Below are positions 1 to 6,009 of a stretch of 6,373 bases of DNA, piece by piece. Below the pieces are notes generated by a model, which searched no databases, had not been told where the DNA came from, and saw only the letters and a program-made list of their open reading frames with translations. The DNA lies in the NCBI GenBank assembly GCA_017620055.1, contig JAFZRD010000128.1, positions 1 to 6,373 of the forward strand, given 5' to 3'. Every line of letters begins with the position of its first letter. Position 1 is the first letter of the stretch. Position numbers and translations under genes: made by a program. Source of the DNA: Lachnospiraceae bacterium (GTDB lineage Bacteria > Bacillota_A > Clostridia > Lachnospirales > Lachnospiraceae).

Positions 1-138
1 GCGTCCCATTTTCTTCTTGCCGGTCTTCTGGCGAACGGCAGCGGGGATCTTGTATGTCTCAAGACCTGAGTGCACTTTTTTCGCGATCTCCATATCAAGG
101 TCACAATGCCTGTAACTGATGAATGCGTCGTATCTCAT
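1..138 (-). CDS. TIR-domain protein, N-terminal 46 residues (3' end outside window)
   Basis: The visible residues begin MRYDAFISYRH, the typical first strand (box 1) of bacterial TIR domains. Residues 17-32 form the following helix, ending in the family-like L-E-x-Y-x-I-P pattern (L26, E27, Y29, I31, P32). Residues 38-46 are a basic stretch (K-T-G-K-K-K-M-G-R) where family members normally enter the R-x-F-R-D segment. TIR domains either mediate protein contacts or, in many bacterial immune and effector proteins, hydrolyse NAD+. The catalytic glutamate and everything after the TIR start lie outside the window, so activity and domain partners cannot be judged. The start at 138 is chosen because the TIR fold begins right there; an ATG at 148 opens only a 15-codon frame. 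The gene follows the DHH gene after nine bases, which implies co-transcription. TIR assignment is fairly sure from box 1; the role is not known. Confidence 0.82.
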   Translation of the reverse strand, partial: MRYDAFISYRHCDLDMEIAKKVHSGLETYKIPAAVRQKTGKKKMGR

Positions 139-147
139 AAAAGATCA

Positions 148-1656
148 TTATCCTTTCGCGTAAGTCTTTTGGAAGATATCCTGTGCGATAACATAGATAT
201 CCGAGGGGTCGTCGACTCTGACTGCGAGGTAGTCGCCGGGAACTCCGAGATAGTACTTGTCCGGATCCCATACGGTGAAAACCTTGACTCTGTGATCGAG
301 CTTTCTGGCATAGATTCCGGCACCGCCCGCGGCCAGGCATGGTTTTGCGTAGGGCAGCAGACTTACGCGGTTTCCGGTCGCGATATCCGTTACTCTCGGC
401 GGATATTCGGCAGGACAGACATATTCCTCGCCGGGAAGTGTTTTGTATCCTTCGTTGAATTTCTTCATACTCGTCGGATAGATCTCGCCTTCGATCCCTA
501 TCAGGATCACGAGGTCGTCTCTGACCTCGACATCCACGTCGCCCTCGAGAGTCCTGATCATGATGCCGGTGCCTGACGGAGCGATCTTTGCACATTCCAC
601 ATACCCGATCTTAACTTCTTTTTTGGTGTAATGCGTCATTTTGGAAACGTCTTCGATACGCTGTCCGGCGTAGATTATCTCGGTATTCTCATAGTATTCG
701 TTCATCCTCCTGAAGAGAAAATCCCTTACGCTGTCGTTGTCGTATCCGATCTTCGCGGCCTCGAGAAGGTCTTTTTTCAGAAGTCCTCCCGCTTTGATCA
801 GGTGGCCGCCGCCACCGCCGTAACCGGCTGTGATAAAGGCTGCAAGCTCACTCGCCTTGATCTCGCGCACGCAGCTTCTGACGGATATCTTGACACCGAA
901 AGGCATCATGGCATAGACGAGGCAGGCATCGACGGTATCGACCTCGAGCAGCATGTCGCTGATGATACCGAGAATATTCGGATCGCAGGGTTTTGCTTCA
1001 ACGATCGCGTACGATCTTTCCTCAAAATAGTGCGCGTGCTTTAACGCATCGCCCGCTATGACAAGCTCATCCCTGGAAAGATTGGAGTTCCTGAACAGAA
1101 CGATATCCGCATTCCTTGGCCGGACAAAATCGCGAAGGTCCCTGTCGGAAGGGTGTGATATCTCGGAAAAATTACCTGTGTCGGTCATGAGCCCATAGTA
1201 GAGCGCCGTTGAGAGGTTTTCGTCAGAATCGATATCAAAATCTTCGAGCTGAAGAAGCTCGTAAAGAACGGTCGAACATGAGCCGTAATTGCTTCTTACG
1301 TCGGAAAGCGCGGGAAGCTGTCCGGATACCTGGTGATGGTCTATCACTGCGATCTCGTCGGCCTCAAAGCGTGTTACATTGCTCTCGCCGTACTGGCAGT
1401 CAACCGTGATCAGAAGACCGGGGATTTCGAGCTTTTCGACGTGCTCGACCCCGATCCCGAGATTCGCGATCATAAGTATCAGGTTGCTTTTGCTCACGGC
1501 ATTTCGCCCACCGTAAACAAACCTCGCCGCCTTTCCGTTTTTTTCAAAATACCGGCACAGCGCGAACCCGCTCGCAAGCGCATCCGCATCCGGATTGTCG
1601 TGACACTGGATCACGATATTTTCATATTGTAAAAAATCTTTTAATCGCAAAGACAT
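148..1656 (-). CDS. DHH/DHHA1 family phosphoesterase (NrnA-like) with long C-terminal extension
   Basis: This is a cytosolic metal-dependent phosphodiesterase of the DHH superfamily, related to NrnA, which degrades short oligoribonucleotides and pApA and dephosphorylates pAp. The motifs are in order: H19-x-N-P-D23-A-D25-A (motif I), V-D86-C (II), D106-H107-H108 (III) and T-D159-T-G (IV), giving a full set of metal ligands. The DHHA1 domain follows, with K256-I-S-V-R-S and a G-rich loop ending G-G-H285-L-I-K-A-G-G. At 502 residues the protein is about 170 longer than usual NrnA (about 310-340). Residues 330-502 form an extra region with a PGDYL motif at 473-477 and a similar earlier segment at 371-405. 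The start is firm: GGAGG lies six bases upstream (1663-1667), and an in-frame TAA overlaps that site. It heads an operon with the TIR gene. Substrate is unproven: nano-RNA, pAp and cyclic-dinucleotide products are all possible. Confidence 0.9.
   Translation of the reverse strand: MSLRLKDFLQYENIVIQCHDNPDADALASGFALCRYFEKNGKAARFVYGGRNAVSKSNLILMIANLGIGVEHVEKLEIPGLLITVDCQYGESNVTRFEADEIAVIDHHQVSGQLPALSDVRSNYGSCSTVLYELLQLEDFDIDSDENLSTALYYGLMTDTGNFSEISHPSDRDLRDFVRPRNADIVLFRNSNLSRDELVIAGDALKHAHYFEERSYAIVEAKPCDPNILGIISDMLLEVDTVDACLVYAMMPFGVKISVRSCVREIKASELAAFITAGYGGGGGHLIKAGGLLKKDLLEAAKIGYDNDSVRDFLFRRMNEYYENTEIIYAGQRIEDVSKMTHYTKKEVKIGYVECAKIAPSGTGIMIRTLEGDVDVEVRDDLVILIGIEGEIYPTSMKKFNEGYKTLPGEEYVCPAEYPPRVTDIATGNRVSLLPYAKPCLAAGGAGIYARKLDHRVKVFTVWDPDKYYLGVPGDYLAVRVDDPSDIYVIAQDIFQKTYAKG
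151..156 (-). promoter_or_regulatory. ribosome binding site for the TIR gene, inside the end of the DHH gene
   Basis: On the minus strand AAAGGA lies in the last codons of the DHH gene, 12 bases before the ATG at 138. The spacing is somewhat long. The alternative ATG at 148 would be only two bases from the motif, too close to use, which supports the start at 138. The arrangement suggests that translation of the two genes is coupled. Confidence 0.5.
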
Positions 1657-1703
1657 GGCTTACCTCCACGGGCGTTCTTCGTTTTCGATCCATCCATCAT
1701 TAG

Positions 1704-1732
1704 ATGCTATCATAAAGCAGGGGAAAGCTCAA
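1704..1732 (-). promoter_or_regulatory. candidate sigma-70/A promoter for the DHH-TIR unit
   Basis: Reading the minus strand, TTGAGC (complement of 1727-1732) is followed after 17 bases by TAGCAT (complement of 1704-1709). Each hexamer matches four of six consensus bases at ideal spacing. It would start RNA near 1697 and leave a leader of about 40 bases before the ATG at 1656. No better candidate was seen in this intergenic region. Confidence 0.4.
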
Positions 1733-1749
1733 CGGAGACGGAAAATTCC

Positions 1750-1776
1750 GAAATGTTGACGATCAGTTTTCGATAA
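1750..1776 (+). promoter_or_regulatory. possible sigma-28/SigD motility promoter upstream of the chemoreceptor
   Basis: GAAA at 1750-1753, a 15-base spacer, then TTCGATAA at 1769-1776 resembles the flagellar sigma consensus TAAA-N15-GCCGATAA, with three of four and six of eight bases matching. Chemoreceptor genes are commonly in the sigma-28 regulon, which makes the match worth noting. It is imperfect and overlaps the stronger vegetative promoter, so it may be chance. Confidence 0.25.
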
Positions 1777-1780
1777 TCTG

Positions 1781-1789
1781 TGATATAAT
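1781..1789 (+). promoter_or_regulatory. extended -10 promoter for the chemoreceptor gene
   Basis: TGATATAAT is a perfect extended -10 element (TGnTATAAT) of the vegetative sigma factor, predicting a start near 1796 and a leader of about 44 bases before the ATG at 1840. There is no good -35 at 16-18 bases; the TTGACG at 1756-1761 is 22 bases away, too far. Extended -10 promoters often work without a -35. A weaker sigma-28-like match lies just upstream (see separate entry). Confidence 0.65.
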
Positions 1790-1797
1790 AATACCTA

Positions 1798-1810
1798 CAG
1801 TTTTAAACTG
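1798..1810. repeat. 13-base inverted repeat at the chemoreceptor transcription start
   Basis: CAGTTTTAAACTG is a perfect dyad with six-base arms around one central base, placed just after the predicted start of transcription. The half CAGTTTT also occurs at 1764-1770, 34 bases upstream, about three helical turns. The position suits an operator, but no regulator family is recognised and a short dyad can arise by chance. Confidence 0.3.
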
Positions 1811-1839
1811 ATACCGATCCGACAGGAGGAATTACAACA

Positions 1840-3831
1840 ATGAACAGGACGATAAAGGGAAGACTTACCATTGCCGTAATACTCATAGTTATTGCGGCGA
1901 TGCTTGTTTCTACGGGTATCATAGTGGGAACATCCGGCAAGAAGCTTACGAACGAGCTTAAGAGTGAACTCCAGATCAACGCGGACAAATATGCCAATTC
2001 GATCAACAGCTGGATCGAGATGGAAAAAGGTCTGAGTGCTGCGGGAGCTGCGGCTTTCTCCGCGATCCCCGATGCCGATTATGACAGGGATCACATTCAG
2101 AAGCTTGTTACGACAGAGGCGGAAGGACATCCGGAGTTCCTGAACCTCTATTACGGTATGGAAGACAAGGTGCATCTTCAGATGGACCCCAACGCCGTTC
2201 CTCCCGAAGGATACGATCCCACGGCCAGAGGCTGGTACAAGGCGGCAAAGGCTGCAGGAACTACCATAGTCACTGATCCGTACATGGACGTTCTTATAGG
2301 CGGAATGTGTATTACCATAGCAACTCCCGTATACAGAAACGGACAGCTTGCAGGTGTGCTTGGCTGTGATTTCACCCTTGATTACATCTCGGAAGTTGTC
2401 AACGGGATTCCTTATGAAAAAGGTGAGTACGGTTTTCTTATAGATGCGAGCGGCAATTACATCATGCATGAGAACCAGGCATATCTTCCGGGAGAAGATA
2501 CAGCCACATCAGCGCTTTCCGTGATGTCCGGGATCTCGGATATCATATCCAATCCGGGCAGTGCGGTCATAACGACCAAGGACTACGATTCGGAGCAGAA
2601 CTATTTTGCAACATCCAAGATAGAGTCCTGCGACTGGTCGCTCGGACTTGCTCTTCCGAGCAGCAACGTAAACGGCACGATCTACAGCCTCATAATCACC
2701 GCGATCATCATTGCCGTCATCGCGATCATAGCCGTTATCGTCATCATGGCAAGACTGATCGGTGTACAGCTCGCTCCAATGGAGGACATGAAGACCTTTA
2801 TCAAAGAGAAGGTTATCGGAAACGAGAATATCAAAGATTCGGATTCCGAGGTGGAAGAGATAAGATATCTCCTGACGGAACTTGAGAGCCGCGTAATTGA
2901 CACCATCCATAAAACAAAGGGTGAGTCACAGCTCATCAGGGACAAGATGACATCGGCTTCGGACAAGATAAACGGTATCAATGACAGTATCACCGAGATC
3001 AACCAGGCAATGCACCGTACCGAAGGCGGTATCGTTTCGCAGACGGAGAGCATTCATCATATCGAGGAGATATGCAGCAACGTAATGTCCACAACGGAAA
3101 CGTTCACGGCAGATACGAGACAGATGAGCGAGAGGACCGATGAGATCATCGGAAGAGTCAAAGCGATGGTACCGGATATTCTTAACAACAAGAAGAATGC
3201 GGTGGACATGACGAACCGTACAAGTGCGGAACTTGAAGAAGCACTTAAGGGTATCCAGGTCATCGAGCAGATAGTAGACGTTGCAAACGCCATTCAGGGT
3301 ATCGCGAACCAGACCAATCTCCTTGCCCTTAACGCATCGATCGAGGCAGCGAGAGCCGGTGAAGCGGGCAGAGGCTTTGCGGTTGTCGCGGATGAGATCA
3401 ACAGTCTTGCTTCGACAACGGGCAGTGAGATCGACAAGGTCAATGCACTGACCGGAGAAGTGACGGCAAACGTTAACGAGTTGTCCAAGGTAAGCAATCA
3501 GATCATTAAGTTCCTGACCGAAAACGTGCTCAAGGATTACGATAATCTCGAGACGCTTGCCAACAACTACATGGAAGATGCCAACTACTACAGCGATATA
3601 AGCAGAGAACTCGGCACGGGCGCGGAAGATGTCAGCGCATCCGTCTCCCAGATCAACAAAGTGCTTGAGAGCATCAGTACCGCTCAGCAGGAACTCGGTG
3701 ATGCCGTTCACGATATCTCGGGTAACATGCAGAGCATTACCGAATCAAGTGCGGATGTTTCGGGAGAAGCAAGGGAAGTAATGGAAAGTATCACAACTCT
3801 TCAGGATACAACCGACAGATTTAATGTGTGA
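1840..3831 (+). CDS. methyl-accepting chemotaxis protein with dCache sensor, predicted amino-acid receptor
   Basis: This is a membrane chemoreceptor that passes ligand signals to the CheA-CheW kinase complex and flagellar motor. Membrane segments lie at about 9-30 and 282-306, enclosing an extracytoplasmic double-Cache domain (about 35-280). The sensor has Y125-x4-R130-x-W132-Y133, then Y148, D150 and D177, a residue set and spacing matching the dCache_1AA amino-acid-binding motif as recalled from PctA-type receptors. A short HAMP-like linker (about 304-355) follows, then a long coiled coil whose hairpin tip at about 487-520 is canonical ([23 protein letters not shown]). Each arm beside the tip is about 155 residues, suggesting the 44-heptad class. 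There is no C-terminal CheR-binding pentapeptide. AGGAGG at 1824-1829, ten bases upstream, supports the start. It is an orphan receptor with no che genes nearby, and its 3' end overlaps the convergent gene. Confidence 0.96.
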   Translation: MNRTIKGRLTIAVILIVIAAMLVSTGIIVGTSGKKLTNELKSELQINADKYANSINSWIEMEKGLSAAGAAAFSAIPDADYDRDHIQKLVTTEAEGHPEFLNLYYGMEDKVHLQMDPNAVPPEGYDPTARGWYKAAKAAGTTIVTDPYMDVLIGGMCITIATPVYRNGQLAGVLGCDFTLDYISEVVNGIPYEKGEYGFLIDASGNYIMHENQAYLPGEDTATSALSVMSGISDIISNPGSAVITTKDYDSEQNYFATSKIESCDWSLGLALPSSNVNGTIYSLIITAIIIAVIAIIAVIVIMARLIGVQLAPMEDMKTFIKEKVIGNENIKDSDSEVEEIRYLLTELESRVIDTIHKTKGESQLIRDKMTSASDKINGINDSITEINQAMHRTEGGIVSQTESIHHIEEICSNVMSTTETFTADTRQMSERTDEIIGRVKAMVPDILNNKKNAVDMTNRTSAELEEALKGIQVIEQIVDVANAIQGIANQTNLLALNASIEAARAGEAGRGFAVVADEINSLASTTGSEIDKVNALTGEVTANVNELSKVSNQIIKFLTENVLKDYDNLETLANNYMEDANYYSDISRELGTGAEDVSASVSQINKVLESISTAQQELGDAVHDISGNMQSITESSADVSGEAREVMESITTLQDTTDRFNV

Positions 3832-4921
3832 TATTTAATTCGAATTCCATGACAACGGGATTGTGATCGGTGTATTCGAATGCATTGTCAATGTTTGTGA
3901 CCGAATGCACCGATACGTTGTCCGATACGATGAAGCCGTCGAGGATGACCGTAAAACTGTTCTCGTTGTAAGGCTCGTTCGTGTATCTTGTCGTGGGAAC
4001 GAGATCACCTGAATAATCAGTGCATTTAATGAATCCGGCGGGCAGGATGTCATCAGGAAAAGGTTCACACCAACTGTACGTCTTGTCCGTTCCCGGATTG
4101 AAATGTTCTTTTGATGTGGTGGTGAAATCGTGGTTAAAATCACCTCCGCATATCACGTAATTTCCCTTTTCGTATTCAGCCTTCATATCGCCCAGGAGCT
4201 TCTCGAGCTGCGCGTTTCCCTGCGCGGCATCGGTTCCGTATGCCGAAAGGTGCTGGTTGAATATAACGAGTTCTTTACCGTTATCGACTTTGATCCGGCT
4301 GATGCTGTAACACCTGTCAAGATCGAGTATTTTCTTGAATCCCGTCGCGATCGGAAGGCTTCTGCGAAGCGCGGAAGTTATATGAAACTTTGACTCGGTC
4401 AGTAGCCCGGAATTGGACGCGCCGTGAGGCTCGGTGATCGGATACATCAGATATGCCGAGTGATAATTCTGCGCAAAGACATTGTCATAGTTGCCGGCTT
4501 CGCCGAAAATCCCGTTGATCAGGTCGCTCTGATCCACATGAAAACTTCTTGTCGAATCGGTATCGACTTCCTGGAACAGGGCGATATCGGGATCGAACGA
4601 AAGAACATTTTCGGCCGCACCTGTAACGCAGTTGATCACGCTCTCCTTTGATCTGGCACGGCTTTCCTTTCCTTCGTCCATAAAGAAAGTGTAATCGGCC
4701 GTATAAGCACCGAAGCCGATGTTGTTTGTTACTATTGTATATTTTTCACCGGTGGATGCGACGATACCGGAAGTGCCTTCGGGCTCGAGCGTAAGGTTGT
4801 CCTCTATCCTCGAGAATGTCAGGAATACATAGGCAACGTAGGAAGCAGCGGTAAGGACTGCTGCGATGATAACGAATACGGGGATCTTCCATAATCTGAA
4901 TCTTTTGTTTTCTTTCTTCAT
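3821..4921 (-). CDS. membrane-anchored endonuclease/exonuclease/phosphatase (EEP) family protein
   Basis: This is a hydrolase of the EEP fold (DNase I, sphingomyelinase and inositol-phosphatase superfamily), which cleaves phosphodiester or phosphomonoester bonds with Mg2+. The N-terminus is basic (K-K-E-N-K-R-F-R) and followed by one hydrophobic segment at about 12-36 with no obvious cleavage site, so the catalytic domain is probably anchored outside the membrane. The EEP motifs are complete and in order: N66-N67, Q117-E118, N222-Q-H224-L, G-D261-F-N263, D328-G and T351-D352-H353-N-P. All usual catalytic and metal residues are present. The length, 366 residues, fits one anchor plus one EEP domain. 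AAGGCGG (4928-4934) sits six bases before the ATG, and an in-frame TAA lies further upstream, which fixes the start. Substrate cannot be deduced; the fold covers nucleic acids, lipids and sugar phosphates. Its last 11 bases overlap the chemoreceptor gene tail to tail. Confidence 0.9.
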   Translation of the reverse strand: MKKENKRFRLWKIPVFVIIAAVLTAASYVAYVFLTFSRIEDNLTLEPEGTSGIVASTGEKYTIVTNNIGFGAYTADYTFFMDEGKESRARSKESVINCVTGAAENVLSFDPDIALFQEVDTDSTRSFHVDQSDLINGIFGEAGNYDNVFAQNYHSAYLMYPITEPHGASNSGLLTESKFHITSALRRSLPIATGFKKILDLDRCYSISRIKVDNGKELVIFNQHLSAYGTDAAQGNAQLEKLLGDMKAEYEKGNYVICGGDFNHDFTTTSKEHFNPGTDKTYSWCEPFPDDILPAGFIKCTDYSGDLVPTTRYTNEPYNENSFTVILDGFIVSDNVSVHSVTNIDNAFEYTDHNPVVMEFELNITH

Positions 4922-4948
4922 TTTCTTCCGCCTTTCTTACGAGAAGTG

Positions 4949-4954
4949 ATTATA
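4949..4954 (-). promoter_or_regulatory. -10 element of the promoter for the EEP gene
   Basis: The minus strand reads TATAAT here, 27 bases before the EEP start codon, predicting an RNA start near 4942 and a leader of about 20 bases that still contains the ribosome site. No clear -35 is seen at 17 bases (TACCAA); TTGTAC occurs at 20 bases. The -35 zone overlaps the -10 of the oppositely directed promoter. Confidence 0.5.
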
Positions 4955-4972
4955 CACCCGCCGTGCGATTTT

Positions 4973-4981
4973 TGGTACAAT
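4973..4981 (+). promoter_or_regulatory. extended -10 promoter giving a probable leaderless transcript
   Basis: TGGTACAAT fits the extended -10 pattern TGn-TAnAAT. The expected RNA start is seven bases past the element, at about 4988, directly next to the ATG at 4989. No Shine-Dalgarno sequence lies between, in agreement with leaderless translation. No convincing -35 hexamer is present. Confidence 0.5.
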
Positions 4982-4987
4982 TATTGT
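4977..4987. repeat. 11-base inverted repeat across -10 and start site
   Basis: ACAATTATTGT is a perfect dyad with five-base arms and one central base, spanning most of the plus-strand -10 element and the predicted start of transcription. A protein bound here would block this promoter and cover the -35 zone of the divergent one. The arms are short, so chance is a real alternative. Confidence 0.25.
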
Positions 4988-4988
4988 C

Positions 4989-5975
4989 ATGAGAGATCCT
5001 GTGTCGGTACTTATATATAATCTTATATATTCTTCGCTTACATCAAACGGGCACGATGAGCTGTTTGGTGAGCGCATTAAAGAAGACAGCGATGTGTTTG
5101 AAAACAGTTTCGCGGGAGATTCTTTTCCCGAGATCTGGTTCGAACTCCCGCTTTCGGGCAAGCCCTGGTACGATCTTCATGTGCTCACGTCAAAGAACGC
5201 ATTGGAGAGCGTGACAAAGCTTCCCGAAGGGATATTTCATCCCGGCCTTTTCGAATGGTTTGCGGGAAGTACCGGAACAAGGCAGCTTGCCTTCAGTCAT
5301 GATCTTTCGAAAGGGGTATATGACGATCCGGCCGTCCAGCTCCTTGTCGGCACGCGCGATCCGTCGGTCGGGTGTGATTTTCTCGCGGCAGCGGGGAACA
5401 AGGATGCGGCATCGGCATACAAAACGTTTGTGGCAGGGATTCCCGGGAAATGGTTTGCATGTTATCTCGGAACGTTTCCGGGCAGGGAGGATGTGGATCT
5501 TCGCGTGGAGTGCATACCCGACGCCGATGTTCAGACGGCATATGCGACTGACGGGGATCTTCTGAAGAAAGACCTGGCGCGGACCGGATTCGATATCGGA
5601 GAGGACATGCTCCGGTTAATCATGTTCATGGCCGCTCTGCCTGCCCAGATCGAGTTTCAGTTCAATGTCTCGGGCGACGGGAGCGCGGCACCTGTACTCG
5701 GAGTGAGCCTGCGGTACATGAGCCCCTGGGGTAAATACTCCCGCTTATCTTTTGCAGGGGATAACGAAAATGTCGCAAGACTGATGAGCGAACTTGAAAG
5801 CGCTCATCTGTGCGATGACAGATGGAAGAGACTTTCTGACATGGCTTTTGCCAAACGCCTGTCGGTCGGGGAATTATCGCTTCGCCTAAGAGGTTATCCC
5901 GCGTTCATAAAAGTGCGCATGAGGCCTGACGGGCCGATAGATGCGAAGACATACATTGTCGCGAATATGATATAA
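4989..5975 (+). CDS. conserved-looking hypothetical protein, 328 residues
   Basis: I do not recognise this protein. It has no signal peptide or membrane helix, so it is probably cytosolic. It is rich in aromatic and acidic residues, with dense segments at 45-66 (F-P-E-I-W-F-E-L-P around 46-54), 83-91 (F-H-P-G-L-F-E-W-F), 150-175 (I-P-G-K-W, then F-P-G-R-E and L-R-V-E-C), 221-247 (E-F-Q-F-N-V, G-V-S-L-R, S-P-W-G-K-Y) and 292-312. Alternating hydrophobic residues there suggest beta structure, and 259-275 looks helical. Codon use resembles the neighbours and the frame is open throughout, so it is very likely a real gene. The ATG at 4989 lacks a Shine-Dalgarno sequence but sits right at a predicted transcription start; a GTG at 5001 is a weaker alternative. 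It ends in ATGATATAA, sharing bases with the DegV promoter. No function is proposed. Confidence 0.8.
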   Translation: MRDPVSVLIYNLIYSSLTSNGHDELFGERIKEDSDVFENSFAGDSFPEIWFELPLSGKPWYDLHVLTSKNALESVTKLPEGIFHPGLFEWFAGSTGTRQLAFSHDLSKGVYDDPAVQLLVGTRDPSVGCDFLAAAGNKDAASAYKTFVAGIPGKWFACYLGTFPGREDVDLRVECIPDADVQTAYATDGDLLKKDLARTGFDIGEDMLRLIMFMAALPAQIEFQFNVSGDGSAAPVLGVSLRYMSPWGKYSRLSFAGDNENVARLMSELESAHLCDDRWKRLSDMAFAKRLSVGELSLRLRGYPAFIKVRMRPDGPIDAKTYIVANMI

Positions 5976-5976
5976 T
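5968..5976 (+). promoter_or_regulatory. extended -10 promoter for the degV-like gene, overlapping the upstream stop codon
   Basis: TGATATAAT is identical to the chemoreceptor's extended -10 and includes the TAA stop (5973-5975) of the preceding gene. It predicts an RNA start near 5983 and a leader of about 27 bases containing the AGGAG ribosome site at 5999-6003. The -35 is weak: AAGACA at 5946-5951 with a 19-base gap. Confidence 0.6.
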
Positions 5977-5988
5977 AGTCTCTGACTA
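5976..5988. repeat. inverted repeat at the degV-like transcription start
   Basis: TAGTC-TCT-GACTA has perfect five-base arms and a three-base centre, and covers the predicted start near 5983. It could be a small operator. It is too short and lacks the T-run to be an intrinsic terminator for the upstream gene. Confidence 0.22.
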
Positions 5989-6009
5989 ACGGTTTGATAG
6001 GAGATATTA

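Noticed and set aside
146..148. ATG overlapping the DHH stop codon (TAATG) as the TIR start
   Set aside because: It opens only a 15-codon frame that is out of register with the TIR motif; the ATG at 138 starts exactly at the TIR fold.
101..595. Minus-strand 164-codon open frame and its plus-strand counterpart at 70-576
   Set aside because: Both lie inside the DHH gene in other frames. Their products are arginine-rich or low in motif content, and they have no ribosome site or family resemblance.
1756..1761. TTGACG as the -35 of the chemoreceptor promoter
   Set aside because: It is 22 bases from the TATAAT, beyond the workable 16-19 range.
1657..1839. Riboswitch or small RNA in the divergent intergenic region
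   Set aside because: Both leaders are only about 40 bases and no conserved riboswitch core or strong stem was seen.
2926..3711. Long minus-strand open frame (261 codons) opposite the chemoreceptor signalling domain, and another at 1795-2469
   Set aside because: They mirror the codon pattern of the chemoreceptor gene, carry no recognisable domain, and lack promoters or ribosome sites.
3837..3846. AATTCGAATT palindrome near the convergent gene ends as a terminator
   Set aside because: It has no loop, is AT-rich, lies within the EEP coding sequence, and has no GC stem followed by a T-run.
5976..5988. TAGTC/GACTA hairpin as a terminator of the hypothetical gene
   Set aside because: The five-base stem is weak, no T-run follows, and it sits on the predicted DegV transcription start.
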